From an uncultured Rhodocyclaceae bacterium (lineage in GTDB: Bacteria > Pseudomonadota > Gammaproteobacteria > Burkholderiales > Rhodocyclaceae), in contig CAKQRL010000003.1 of NCBI GenBank assembly GCA_934271525.1, positions 86,963-150,962 of the forward strand: a DNA stretch of 64,000 nucleotides. Reading direction: 5' to 3'. Under the pieces are notes generated by a model that searched no databases, was not told the DNA's origin, and worked only from the letters and a program-made list of their open reading frames with translations. Position 1 is the first letter of the stretch. Each line of letters begins with the position of its first letter. Below are positions 1-7,567 of this stretch, one piece after another. Position numbers and translations under genes: made by a program.

Positions 1-318
1 GGCGATTATCAGCGTTATTTTGAAATTGATAAAAAACGTTACCACCATTTGTTGGACCCGCGCACAGGTTTTCCATCAACAGCAACCCAAGCGGTAACAA
101 TTTTAATTCCCAAAAATAAAAACGCTGGTTTATATTCCGATGTTTATTCCAAACCCATTTTTATTGCGGGCAATCAATGGCAAAAAATCGCCAAAAATTT
201 AAAACTCCAAAATATTTTGCGCATCAATCAAAACGGAAAAATTGAAATATCCCGCGATTTTTATTCGCGTTTGGAGTTTTTAATTGACCAAAAAGAAATT
301 CAAATTGTAGATTTTTGA
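1..318 (+). CDS. apbE: FAD:protein FMN transferase ApbE, C-terminal part
   Basis: The frame is open from the first base, so the 5' part lies outside the window and about 105 C-terminal residues remain. ApbE proteins attach FMN covalently to a Thr of partner flavoproteins such as NqrB, NqrC or RnfG in the periplasm. The diagnostic ApbE block is present at once: GDYQRYFE followed by YHHLLDPRTGFPS, and the later segment SDVYSKPIFIAG fits the C-terminal part of the family. The last codons and the stop (IVDF, TGA at 316-318) run into the A/T centre of a half repeat element whose core is at 338-349. No partner operon is visible downstream. Confidence 0.85.
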   Translation, partial: GDYQRYFEIDKKRYHHLLDPRTGFPSTATQAVTILIPKNKNAGLYSDVYSKPIFIAGNQWQKIAKNLKLQNILRINQNGKIEISRDFYSRLEFLIDQKEIQIVDF

Positions 319-337
319 AAATTTCAAAAAAAATCGC

Positions 338-349
338 GTTTACCGTGGA
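338..349 (+). repeat. Half repeat element, core GTTTACCGTGGA
   Basis: Single core after the apbE stop, preceded by a TTTTTGAAAATTTCAAAAAAAA-like centre that overlaps the apbE end. No facing left core is left. It lies between convergent apbE and the proQ-like gene. See 12743-12793 for the family description. Confidence 0.9.
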
Positions 350-359
350 TTTTTTTAAA

Positions 360-929
360 TCAGGCTTTTTTACCAAATTTTTTTGCCAACATTTGCAATT
401 TTTGCAAACGCGCGGCATCTTTATTTGCCACGGTTACCTTTTCAGCATTTTCTTGTTTATTAAAACGCGCGGCGGGTTTATTTGTTTTCTTTTTATCCAC
501 ATTCGGTTGTTTTTTGCGCATTTTTTCTTTTAAATTTTTTAAACATTCTTTGGAATAACGCACTGCTTCTTCGGTGATTTCATCTGCTGGCGAGCCATCC
601 AAATGCAAGCGATTGCCGCCTGCTGCCACGGCTTTTAAATAGCGCATATGACTCACATGCATGTGCAAAGCGCGGCGCAAACGCGTGCGCGAAAACTCAC
701 AAACCTGCGATTGCACTTCGTTCAAAATGCCAACAGCCAAGGGTTTGTAATCTTGGAAAACGGCAAAACGCGTGCGCAAAAGTTGCAAGGCATCTTTGTT
801 GGAAGCACGTTTGGCGCTTTGCGCAGCAAGAGTTGCTTCATCTTTTTGTGGTTTTTCGGCGGGTTTTTCAGCAGATTTTTCGGCGGAAAGAACGCTTGCC
901 GCCATTGCGGCGTTTTCAGTGGTTTCCAT
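360..929 (-). CDS. proQ: ProQ/FinO-domain RNA-binding protein
   Basis: A 189-residue protein with the ProQ/FinO RNA-chaperone fold. The family hallmark is clear in the middle: RTRLRRALHMHVSHMRYLKA then GGNRLHLDG (about residues 80-120). The first 45 residues are low complexity, rich in Ala, Glu, Lys and Pro, and the C-terminal 60 residues are strongly Lys-rich, as in ProQ-like proteins where basic tails help RNA binding. Such proteins bind structured sRNAs and mRNA 3' ends. The start ATG at 929 has no strong ribosome site, and a start slightly downstream is possible. It is transcribed toward apbE. The symbol is by domain; I cannot tell ProQ from a smaller FinO-like paralogue. Confidence 0.8.
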   Translation of the reverse strand: METTENAAMAASVLSAEKSAEKPAEKPQKDEATLAAQSAKRASNKDALQLLRTRFAVFQDYKPLAVGILNEVQSQVCEFSRTRLRRALHMHVSHMRYLKAVAAGGNRLHLDGSPADEITEEAVRYSKECLKNLKEKMRKKQPNVDKKKTNKPAARFNKQENAEKVTVANKDAARLQKLQMLAKKFGKKA

Positions 930-960
930 TGCAATGCAAGTTCAATTCAAAAAAAACATT

Positions 961-1689
961 TTAACACAATCCATTTTTTATCAAATATTTTTTTAATTCG
1001 TTTAAACGCGCAATGTTGCCCACATCCAACCAATAATGCGTGGTTTTTTCGCCAAACAAGCGATTTTCTAAAATGGCAGAATCTAATAAAGGTTTTAATT
1101 TGTATATTTCATTTTTTTTTATATCTTTAAAAAAATCAGCAGTGAATATTCCTGTTCCTGAATATGTAAGCGTATTATCTTTTAAAACAAAACAAATTTT
1201 GTTATTGCACAATGAAAAATCACCATTTTTATTATGTTGTGGATTATTGACTAATAAAATTGCCGCTTGATTATTTTTTAAATTTTTATATGTTTCATAA
1301 AATTTTAAATAATCAAACTCTGCGTAAATATCTGCATTGGTAATTAAAAAAGGCAAATCGCCTGCAGTTTTTTGAATTAAAGGCAAAGCAGTTTTAATGC
1401 CGCCTGCGGTTTCCAACGCTTCTTTTTCAACGGAAAATAAGATACTTTTAAAATTTAAACGCAAAACATCAGGCGATTTTTTTACAAAATCCACAATTTG
1501 TGCGCCCAAATAGGCAATATTGATGACCAAATGGCGAAAACCAGCCAGCGCCAAGCGTTCCATTTGCCACAAAATAAGCGGTTTGCCGCCTGCAACAACC
1601 AAAGGTTTGGGCGTGGAATCGGTTAAAGGGCGCAGGCGTTCTCCTCGTCCGGCGGCTAAAATCATTGCTGTTTTTTCATTTTTTTCCAC
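961..1689 (-). CDS. murU: N-acetylmuramate-1-phosphate uridylyltransferase (MurU-type)
   Basis: A nucleotidyltransferase of the GlmU/RmlA fold. The N-terminus has the NTP loop LAAGRGERLRPLT and the conserved TPKPLV, followed by PLILWQMERL. MurU converts MurNAc-1-P to UDP-MurNAc in peptidoglycan recycling, and length (242 residues) and motifs fit. The best start is the GTG at 1687-1689, inside repeat core 1685-1696, with AAGG eight bases upstream; homologues begin only a few residues before MILAAGRG. The next ATG would give MILAAGRGERL. The middle (about 1080-1330) is markedly more AT-rich than the two ends, which may reflect recombination. Function is by family; sugar-phosphate specificity is inferred. 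Confidence 0.8.
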   Translation of the reverse strand: MEKNEKTAMILAAGRGERLRPLTDSTPKPLVVAGGKPLILWQMERLALAGFRHLVINIAYLGAQIVDFVKKSPDVLRLNFKSILFSVEKEALETAGGIKTALPLIQKTAGDLPFLITNADIYAEFDYLKFYETYKNLKNNQAAILLVNNPQHNKNGDFSLCNNKICFVLKDNTLTYSGTGIFTADFFKDIKKNEIYKLKPLLDSAILENRLFGEKTTHYWLDVGNIARLNELKKYLIKNGLC

Positions 1690-1696
1690 GGTCAAC
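1685..1696 (-). repeat. Half repeat element, supplies murU GTG start
   Basis: Core GTTGACCGTGGA on the minus strand. The GTG at 1687-1689 is the likely start codon of murU. Upstream on the minus strand a TTTTTTT/AAAA centre remains, with no facing core. Confidence 0.9.
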
Positions 1697-1734
1697 GCCT
1701 TATTTTTTTGAAAATTGCATTTTACGTTTTTTTA

Positions 1735-2673
1735 TTAAAGCGTAGATTTTAAGAAATCTTTAATGTTGAATAGCGTTTTTTCAAACAACTGCGCATCGTA
1801 AGCAGAAAGCGCTTGGTGTGGCAGGCGGTTGGTAATCCACGTGATTTGCCGTTTGGCAAGTTGCCTTGTGGCAAAAATGCCTTTGTCTTTTAAATCTTTG
1901 GGGTTGATTTCGCCTTCCAACATTTGCCAGACTTGGCGATAACCCACACAACGCATAGCCGGCATTTGCGCTATTAAAGCAAAATTTTGGCGCAAGGTTT
2001 TAACTTCATCAACCAAACCTTCATCCAACATTTTTGCAAAACGCAGGGCGATTTTTTCATGCAAATCCGCGCGATTGTCTGGCAACAACGCCAAGTTTAA
2101 AGTTGAAAATGGCAAAGGTTTTTTGGGTTGTTTGAACCAAAAAGAAAGCGGTTTGCCGCTTAAATAAAACACTTCCAAGGCGCGCTGAATACGTTGTGAA
2201 TCCAACGGTTTTAAGCGCGCTGCCGTTTCTTCATCAATTTTTTGCAGTTTTTCGTGCATTTTTGCCCAACCGATTGTTGCGGCTTCTGCGTCAATTTGTT
2301 GGCGGATTTTCAAGTCGCCCGAAGGTAAATCAGAAATGCCTTCCAACAACGTTGCAAAATAAAGCATTGTGCCGCCAACCAACAATGGAATTTTGCCGCG
2401 CGCTGAAATTTCGTTCATTAACAATAACGCTTCTTTTTGAAAACGTGCGGCGCAAAAAGATTCGGTGGGCAAAATGCAATCCACCAAGTGGTGCGGGTAT
2501 TTTTTTAAAACATCGGGCGTGGGTTTTGCCGTGCCGATATTCATATGTTTGAAAACAAGCGCTGAGTCGACGCTAATAATTTCCACTGGCAAAACCTCAC
2601 ACAAGGCGCACGCCAAATCTGTTTTGCCGGTGGCGGTAGGACCAAATAAAAGAATTGCGGGCGGCATTTTCAT
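1735..2673 (-). CDS. miaA: tRNA dimethylallyltransferase
   Basis: MiaA adds a dimethylallyl group to A37 of tRNAs reading UNN codons. The P-loop GPTATGKTDLA is at the N-terminus, followed by the DSALVFKHMNIGTAKP segment (the family has DSxQVYxxMdIGTAKP), the LVGGTMLYF block and the RAxEVFYLSGKPLS block. At 312 residues it is full length. I chose the ATG at 2673 (MKMPPAILLFGP) because homologues start just before the P-loop; an in-frame start at 2709 would add 12 unconserved residues and leave no room for a promoter toward the divergent gene at 2712. Confidence 0.93.
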   Translation of the reverse strand: MKMPPAILLFGPTATGKTDLACALCEVLPVEIISVDSALVFKHMNIGTAKPTPDVLKKYPHHLVDCILPTESFCAARFQKEALLLMNEISARGKIPLLVGGTMLYFATLLEGISDLPSGDLKIRQQIDAEAATIGWAKMHEKLQKIDEETAARLKPLDSQRIQRALEVFYLSGKPLSFWFKQPKKPLPFSTLNLALLPDNRADLHEKIALRFAKMLDEGLVDEVKTLRQNFALIAQMPAMRCVGYRQVWQMLEGEINPKDLKDKGIFATRQLAKRQITWITNRLPHQALSAYDAQLFEKTLFNIKDFLKSTL

Positions 2674-2711
2674 AACGTTTATATAATAACGATTTTTGCA
2701 AAAGGTCAAAA

Positions 2712-2948
2712 ATGGCGCTCAAACCTTGCCGTGCTTGCGAACACACTGTGGATACTTCGGCGCAATTCTGTCCGCAGTGCGGTGCCACGCGCCCGGCGCA
2801 TAAATTGAGTGCGCAAACATTTGGCGCATTGGTTTTAATTGTGGAAATTGTGATTGGCTGCACCTTGCTTTATTTGGCATTAGACAAAATTTGGCAAGAA
2901 ATGGCGCCCATTGTGAAAACGCAGTTGCAAAAAGTGAAACAACCATAA
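2712..2948 (+). CDS. Small zinc-ribbon membrane protein
   Basis: A 78-residue protein of unknown function. The N-terminus carries a zinc ribbon with two knuckles, CRAC and CPQCG, at about residues 6-27. One transmembrane helix follows (about residues 37-58, VLIVEIVIGCTLLYLAL) and then a short basic tail. A good ribosome site (AAAGG) precedes ATG 2712. It diverges from miaA across 38 bases that include a TATAAT-like hexamer at 2682-2687. It converges on hemA with a half repeat between. Zinc-ribbon plus one helix proteins are common in betaproteobacteria without an assigned role. Confidence 0.7.
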   Translation: MALKPCRACEHTVDTSAQFCPQCGATRPAHKLSAQTFGALVLIVEIVIGCTLLYLALDKIWQEMAPIVKTQLQKVKQP

Positions 2949-2972
2949 CGTTGATTTTCAAAAAAAATATTG

Positions 2973-2984
2973 GTTTACCGTGGA
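2973..2984 (+). repeat. Half repeat element
   Basis: Core GTTTACCGTGGA between the convergent zinc-ribbon gene and hemA. A worn left arm (AACGTTGATTTTCAAAAAAAA, about 2948-2968) suggests it was once a full palindrome. Confidence 0.88.
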
Positions 2985-2996
2985 AAATTGCCGATT

Positions 2997-4229
2997 TTAA
3001 TTGGAAGAATCGTGCAAATGGAATAATTGCCGTGCCGCGTTTTTCAGCGCATTGTTGTTTTGTAGTCCTTCGCACGGGGCGTGCAGAAATTTGTTGGTCA
3101 GGCGTTGTGAAAAGGCTTCTAACACTTTTTGCGCATCATTGCCTTTTTTCAAATCTTTTAAGGCTTTTTCTAATTCGGTGCGGCGAATGCGCTCAATGTT
3201 TTCACGCAGGGCGCGAATAAGCGGCACCACTTCGCGCGATTGTTGCCATTGAAAAAACAAAGCGGCGTGTTCTTTCACAATGGCTTTGGCATCAAGGGCG
3301 GCGTTTAAGCGCGACTTTGCTCCTGCTTGCACAACTTCTTGCAAATCATCCACGCTATACAAAAACACATCATCCAACTGCCCAACTTCGGATTCAATAT
3401 CGCGCGGCACAGCCAAATCAACCATAAAAATCGGCGCGTGTTTGCGGGTTTTAATAGCCCTCTCCGCCAAGCCCAAACCGATAATTGGCAAAGGGCTTGC
3501 CGTGCAAGAAATGACAATGTCGGCGCTGGGCAAATAATCGTTTAAGGCGTTTAAGGTGATGGCTATTCCGTTGTATTGCGTGGCAAGCGTTGTGGCGCGC
3601 TCAACCGTGCGGTTGGCAACCACAATTTTTTTTGGATGCTGCGCACCAAAATGCGCCGCGCAATTATCAATCATTTCGCCCGCGCCGATGAACAACACAT
3701 TGCAATCGCTGATATTTTCAAAAATTCTGCCTGCCAAATGAACCGCCGCCGCCGCCATTGAAACAATATTGGCGCCGATTTGTGTGTCGGAACGAACCGC
3801 TTTTGCCGCAGAAAAAGCACTTTGAAAAAGTTTTTGAATGATGCTTGCCACAGCGTGATTTTTTTCAGCAAGGCGCAAGGCTTCTTTCATTTGTCCCAAA
3901 ATTTGCGGCTCGCCCAAAACCATAGAATCCAAACCGCTGGCAACTTGAAAAGCGTGGATGACCGAATCGTCATTTTCCAAAACATACAAATAAGGGCGAA
4001 TTTCATCAATGGCAATGGCGTGAAAATCGGCAAGCCATTGGGTTAAACGTTCAGAATCCGAACCGACCGCGTAAATTTCTGTGCGGTTGCAAGTGGATAA
4101 AATCAGCGCTTCGTTGGCAAGCGGCATAAGGCCAAAAAATGCGTCTTGCATTTTGTCTGGCCCAAAAGCCACGCGCTCGCGAATGGCAAGCGGCGCGCTG
4201 TGATGGTTTAATCCCAAAGTTAAAATCAC
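2997..4229 (-). CDS. hemA: Glutamyl-tRNA reductase
   Basis: Catalyses NADPH-dependent reduction of Glu-tRNA(Glu) to glutamate-1-semialdehyde, the first step of C5 tetrapyrrole synthesis. It is 410 residues long. The N-terminal block GLNHHSAPLAIRE, the catalytic Cys in STCNRTEIY (Cys47), the GLDSMVLGEPQILGQMK block (about 98-115), the nucleotide-binding VLFIGAGEM (about residue 185) and a helical C-terminal dimerisation domain are all present. The start is a GTG (4227-4229). Unlike many proteobacteria there is no prfA directly downstream. hemE lies elsewhere in this window (59409). Confidence 0.96.
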   Translation of the reverse strand: MILTLGLNHHSAPLAIRERVAFGPDKMQDAFFGLMPLANEALILSTCNRTEIYAVGSDSERLTQWLADFHAIAIDEIRPYLYVLENDDSVIHAFQVASGLDSMVLGEPQILGQMKEALRLAEKNHAVASIIQKLFQSAFSAAKAVRSDTQIGANIVSMAAAAVHLAGRIFENISDCNVLFIGAGEMIDNCAAHFGAQHPKKIVVANRTVERATTLATQYNGIAITLNALNDYLPSADIVISCTASPLPIIGLGLAERAIKTRKHAPIFMVDLAVPRDIESEVGQLDDVFLYSVDDLQEVVQAGAKSRLNAALDAKAIVKEHAALFFQWQQSREVVPLIRALRENIERIRRTELEKALKDLKKGNDAQKVLEAFSQRLTNKFLHAPCEGLQNNNALKNAARQLFHLHDSSN

Positions 4230-4281
4230 CGAAAATCCGTGGATAAAGCAAAAGTGAATTTTAATTTAAAAAAAACTTGGC

Positions 4282-4327
4282 GTTGACCGTGGAAAACAAG
4301 TAAAAATCGCAAAAATCCACGGTCAAC
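4282..4327. repeat. Everted repeat cores (two cores pointing outward)
   Basis: GTTGACCGTGGA at 4282-4293 and TCCACGGTCAAC at 4316-4327 lie back to back, the reverse of the usual facing layout. The second core supplies the TGA stop (positions 4323-4325 read on the minus strand) of the YqjK-like gene. This may be two half elements that came together. Confidence 0.88.
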
Positions 4328-4607
4328 GCAGAAAAATTTTCAAAATTCTGCGCGTTTTATAAAAGATTGTTGCGCCGTGCATAATTTTTTTTAGTTTGGT
4401 TATGCGCGGTTTGGGCAACAAAACAAAAGCGGCGGCAATGCCAATGCCCAAAAGATAAGGATGATTTTTTGCCCAGCTTGCCGATTTTTGCAAGGTAAAA
4501 ATTTGCGGGTTTCCACTAATAAAAATCTCGCGCTCCATTTGAATGCGCGCCAACAAAGCGGCGCGGTGTTCTATTTCGGTGATTGCGTTTTTTGACAAAA
4601 AAATCAT
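4323..4607 (-). CDS. YqjK-like small membrane-associated protein
   Basis: A 94-residue protein, third gene of the ElaB/YqjE/YqjK-type operon. It has a basic N-terminal helix (IEHRAALLARIQMEREI), a hydrophobic stretch about residues 49-63 (HPYLLGIGIAAAFVLL) and a basic tail, as in YqjK. It overlaps the upstream gene by ATGA. Its stop TGA is the TGA inside repeat core 4316-4327, so the last residues (KIFLR) are encoded by a repeat element. Function is unknown. The operon order is the main ground for the family name. Confidence 0.6.
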   Translation of the reverse strand: MIFLSKNAITEIEHRAALLARIQMEREIFISGNPQIFTLQKSASWAKNHPYLLGIGIAAAFVLLPKPRITKLKKIMHGATIFYKTRRILKIFLR

Positions 4608-4933
4608 TGGCCTGCCGCATCCTTTAACAACTGCATGTCTTTTTCAAGTTCTGTAAGCGAATCGGCAAAAAGCGTGGATTTTAAAAATCGCGGCAACAAA
4701 GCAAAAAAAACAATGCCCAAAATAATAAAAACCGCCGCAGCGCCGCCTGCAATGGCGCTTCGCACTTCCCAAAAATAAAAACAAAGGGCAATGACCGCCA
4801 AAATCACACCCAAAAAAAGCGTGAAAAAACCAGCCAGTGCGCACAAAATAAGCGCGGTGATTCGGCGCTTTTCTGATTCCAACTCAAAGCGAATAAGCGC
4901 CAAACGGGATTTTAAAAGGCAAAATAAGCGCAC
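4604..4933 (-). CDS. YqjE-like (holin superfamily / DUF1469) membrane protein
   Basis: A 109-residue protein with an N-terminal amphipathic segment (LLKSRLALIRFELESEKRR) and two transmembrane helices in a hairpin (about residues 27-50 and 56-80), typical of YqjE. The C-terminal helix is acidic. The first base of the next gene overlaps its stop (ATGA). In enterobacteria yqjD-yqjE-yqjK form one stationary-phase membrane operon, and the order here is the same. Role is unknown. Confidence 0.7.
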   Translation of the reverse strand: MRLFCLLKSRLALIRFELESEKRRITALILCALAGFFTLFLGVILAVIALCFYFWEVRSAIAGGAAAVFIILGIVFFALLPRFLKSTLFADSLTELEKDMQLLKDAAGQ

Positions 4934-4946
4934 GGTTTTTCACCCG

Positions 4947-5237
4947 TTAGCGCCGCCCAAGCAACAAACCCAACACCAAACCCGCCACGCCCGCAATGCC
5001 AACGGCTTTCCACGGATTTTCTTTGACATATTGGTCGGTTAAATCTACGCATTGGCGCGATTTTTCGCACAAAACTTCTTCGGCATTTTTCAAGTTGGCG
5101 CGCGCGGCATCCAAGCGTGCGCCAACTTTTTGGCGCAAAGCGGCGATTTTTTCGCCGCCAATATCTGCTGTGTTTTTGAGCAATTCTTCCGCATCATCAA
5201 TGATGGCGCGCAAGTCAGCGTGCAATTCTTGATTCAT
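4947..5237 (-). CDS. ElaB/YqjD-type DUF883 protein
   Basis: A 96-residue protein of the DUF883 family. The N-terminal 70 residues are helical and charged. The C-terminus has the family signature YVKENPWKAVGIAGVAGLVL ending in GRR, a tail-anchor helix. E. coli YqjD and ElaB are inner-membrane proteins that bind stationary-phase ribosomes; that role is known for relatives only. ATG 5237 is chosen because AAAGGA lies at proper distance and homologues begin there. It is the first gene of the operon reading to 4323. Confidence 0.8.
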   Translation of the reverse strand: MNQELHADLRAIIDDAEELLKNTADIGGEKIAALRQKVGARLDAARANLKNAEEVLCEKSRQCVDLTDQYVKENPWKAVGIAGVAGLVLGLLLGRR

Positions 5238-5266
5238 TGTTTTTCCTTTGATAAATAAAAAAGAGT

Positions 5267-6058
5267 TTAAGCGAAATTGTAAAAAACCGACAATGGCGCG
5301 TGGTCGGAATAACGCGGTTCGCGCAAAACCCACGCTTTTTGCGCAGTTTTGGCGATGTCGGGCGTGGCAAGTTGGTAATCAATGCGCCAACCAACATTGT
5401 TTTCTCTTGCCTTGCCGCGATTGCTCCACCACGTGTAACAATCGGTCTCGGCAGGATAAAGATGGCGAAAAACATCAACAAAGCCGAGTTTTAAAACTTC
5501 GCTCATCCACGCGCGCTCTTCGGGCAAAAAACCAGAATTTTTTTGGTTGCTTTTCCAGTTTTTTAAATCTATTGCATTATGCGCGATGTTGAAATCGCCG
5601 CAGAAAATAAGCGATTCGCCCTTGTTTTTTGCTGTTTCAAAAGCGTTTTTTAAATAAGGCAAAAAGGCAAACAAAAATCGCATTTTGGATTCTTGGCGAT
5701 AATCGCCTGCTGAGCCGCTTGGCAAATAAAGCGAGATAACCTGCAACTTGCCAAAACGCGCGCTTAAAAAACGGCCTTCTGAATCAAATTCTGCAAATTC
5801 AGGGCTTTGAAAACCTTTTTGAACGTTGTCTGCTTTGATTTTGGACAACAACGCCACGCCGCTGTAACCTTTTTTTTCTGCCGCAAAAAAGTGGGCGTGA
5901 TAATTGGTAGGGTTTACAATTTCGTGCGGAATTTCTGATTCTTCGGCACGAATTTCTTGTAAGCATACAATATCGGGCTGTTGGCTTTTGAACCATTCCC
6001 CAAAACCTTTGCGGCAGGCGGCGCGTATGCCGTTGACATTAAAAGTGGTGATAATCAT
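5267..6058 (-). CDS. xth: Exodeoxyribonuclease III
   Basis: AP endonuclease/3'-5' exonuclease of base-excision repair. At 263 residues it is complete. Catalytic residues are visible: N7 in FNVNGIRA, E35 in CLQEIRAE, the metal-binding GDFNIAHNAIDL (about 148-159), WRIDYQLAT and the terminal SDHAP. The ATG (minus, 6056-6058) directly abuts the ATG of pyrE, so CATATG holds both start codons and each gene's promoter must lie inside the other gene. Confidence 0.95.
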   Translation of the reverse strand: MIITTFNVNGIRAACRKGFGEWFKSQQPDIVCLQEIRAEESEIPHEIVNPTNYHAHFFAAEKKGYSGVALLSKIKADNVQKGFQSPEFAEFDSEGRFLSARFGKLQVISLYLPSGSAGDYRQESKMRFLFAFLPYLKNAFETAKNKGESLIFCGDFNIAHNAIDLKNWKSNQKNSGFLPEERAWMSEVLKLGFVDVFRHLYPAETDCYTWWSNRGKARENNVGWRIDYQLATPDIAKTAQKAWVLREPRYSDHAPLSVFYNFA

Positions 6059-6694
6059 ATGAAAAACGAATTTGTGAAATTTATCTTAGAAACCCAAGCC
6101 TTAAAGTTTGGCGAATTTACCACCAAAGCAGGCAGATTATCGCCTTATTTTTTTAATGCAGGGTTGTTTGAAGATGGAAAATCGCTGGCTTATTTGGCGG
6201 ATTTTTACGCCCAAACGGCTTTGAACTGCGGCATTGCATTTGATGGGTTGTTTGGTCCCGCTTACAAAGGCATTGTTTTGGCAAGTGCGGTGGCGGTAGC
6301 GCTTGCCAAACGTGGCAAAAATTGCGGTTTTACTTATAACCGCAAAGAAGCCAAAGATCACGGCGAAAAGGGTTTGTTAATCGGTGCGCCATTAAAGGGA
6401 CGCATTTTAATTGTGGATGATGTGATTTCCGCTGGCACATCGGTTCGCGAATCGGTCAGCTTGATTAAAAACGCTGGCGCCGAGCCTGCGGGCGTTTTGA
6501 TTGCATTGGACCGTTGCGAACGCGGTCAAGGCGAAAAACTCGCCACAGCGGAAGTTTTAGAAAATTATGGTATACCTGTGATTTTTGTTGCAAGTTTGTT
6601 GGATGTGCGTAATTTTTTAGCCCTTGATTCAAAAAATGCGCCTAAAATTGCACACATTGACGCCTATTTGAAGCAATACGGAGAAATAAAATGA
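6059..6694 (+). CDS. pyrE: Orotate phosphoribosyltransferase
   Basis: Converts orotate and PRPP to OMP in pyrimidine synthesis. It is 211 residues long. The flexible loop YNRKEAKDHGEKG (about 93-105) and the PRPP-binding motif ILIVDDVISAGTS (about 116-128) are intact, and the N-terminus FGEFTTKAGRLSPYFFN is typical. The start at 6059 is set by homology and lies against the divergent xth start with no bases between. The stop overlaps the start of the next gene by ATGA. Confidence 0.96.
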   Translation: MKNEFVKFILETQALKFGEFTTKAGRLSPYFFNAGLFEDGKSLAYLADFYAQTALNCGIAFDGLFGPAYKGIVLASAVAVALAKRGKNCGFTYNRKEAKDHGEKGLLIGAPLKGRILIVDDVISAGTSVRESVSLIKNAGAEPAGVLIALDRCERGQGEKLATAEVLENYGIPVIFVASLLDVRNFLALDSKNAPKIAHIDAYLKQYGEIK

Positions 6695-7353
6695 AAAAAA
6701 ATCTTTTAACCTTTTGCCTAGCAATGGCTTTTGGCAACATTGCTTTTGCACAAAGTGAAATCCCCGTGCGCACTTATTGTTGCGAAGATGCCACAGGCGC
6801 GCAAATTTGCAACACTTACCAAATTGCCAAGGCTTGCATTGGGCGCGCGTATCGTGTGATTGACCAAAACGGCAATGTGTTGCAACGCTTTGAAGCACGC
6901 GAACAAACCGAATTTGTGCAAAAAACCGCATCAGAACGCAAAAAAGAAGAGAAAAAAGCCCGCGTGGATGAAGCACTTCTGGATACGTATTATTCCGAAG
7001 ACGAAATTACCCTTGTTCAAAAACGCCAAGAGCGCACAATCAAACGCAATATTAAAAAAATTGAAGAGCGTTTAGAAAAAGCGCAAGCCAAAAAGGCAAA
7101 ATTGGAAAAGCAACGCAAACAATACAAAACAGATGCCGAAGTGCCGCAATCTTTAAAAGTGCAGTTGGAGACGGCAACGAACGAAGAGTTTTCAGAGTTA
7201 TCACTGCTTGATTCCAAAACCCAAGAATTGGAAACCTTAACCGCCAAGTTTGATGAAGAACGCAAGCGTTTTCGCGAATTAACAGCGCATATGCGCGAGT
7301 TGGCAGCCAAAGAAGAAGCCAAACGCAAAACGCGCAAAGGCGTGGATTATTAA
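6691..7353 (+). CDS. Secreted coiled-coil protein, DUF4124-like
   Basis: A 220-residue protein of unknown function. It begins with a signal peptide (LLTFCLAMAFGNIAFAQS, cleavage after Ala near residue 21). The first mature part has four Cys in two pairs (YCCEDATGAQIC, KAC) and resembles the small DUF4124 domain of betaproteobacterial envelope proteins. Residues 80-220 are a long charged coiled coil rich in Lys, Glu and Arg. GGAGA precedes the ATG, which overlaps pyrE by four bases, so the two are co-transcribed. It likely resides in the periplasm. Confidence 0.6.
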   Translation: MKKNLLTFCLAMAFGNIAFAQSEIPVRTYCCEDATGAQICNTYQIAKACIGRAYRVIDQNGNVLQRFEAREQTEFVQKTASERKKEEKKARVDEALLDTYYSEDEITLVQKRQERTIKRNIKKIEERLEKAQAKKAKLEKQRKQYKTDAEVPQSLKVQLETATNEEFSELSLLDSKTQELETLTAKFDEERKRFRELTAHMRELAAKEEAKRKTRKGVDY

Positions 7354-7365
7354 AAAAAACAATTT

Positions 7366-7416
7366 TCCACGGTCAACCGTGAATTTTTTTCAAAAAAAAT
7401 TTTGGTTGACCGTGGA
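7366..7416. repeat. Full palindromic repeat element
   Basis: Facing cores at 7366-7377 and 7405-7416, starts 39 bp apart, with T7-C-A8 centre. The right core is followed by TTTTT. It lies 12 bases after the stop of the 6691 gene. Confidence 0.93.
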
Positions 7417-7436
7417 TTTTTAGAAAAAAACGATTT

Positions 7437-7448
7437 TCCACGGTAAAC
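7437..7448 (-). repeat. Extra repeat core next to a full element
   Basis: A third core (TCCACGGTAAAC on plus) 20 bases beyond the full element, with a T/A centre after it but no facing partner. Confidence 0.88.
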
Positions 7449-7474
7449 CGCGAATTTTTTTCAAAATTGAAAAT

Positions 7475-7516
7475 AAAAAAACCACGCTTTGAAGGCGTAG
7501 TTTTTTGTTTTTTCAA
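7475..7516. terminator. Bidirectional hairpin terminator
   Basis: A7 then an imperfect stem ACGCTT-TGA-AGGCGT, then TTTTTTGTTTTTT. The outer A and T runs pair, so it can act on either strand. It closes the 6691 transcript and backs up the ato terminator. Confidence 0.6.
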
Positions 7517-7553
7517 AAAAAACAAAACGCGCACCAAAAACTTGGTGCGCGTT
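7510..7553 (-). terminator. Rho-independent terminator of the ato operon
   Basis: A perfect 12-bp stem (AACGCGCACCAA with TTGGTGCGCGTT, 7526-7553) and a 4-base loop. On the minus strand it is followed by TTTTGTTTTTTTT. It lies 14 bases after the atoE stop and is a conventional terminator, unlike the repeat elements used elsewhere. Confidence 0.85.
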
Positions 7554-7567
7554 AATCGGCTTACTTC

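Noticed and set aside
648..1130. Plus-strand open frame of 160 codons
   Set aside because: It spans parts of the proQ-like gene and murU on the opposite strand and its product is low complexity.
7366..7448. CRISPR-like array
   Set aside because: Cores recur at short distance here, but arms are inverted, the spacers are A/T palindromes and no cas gene is present.
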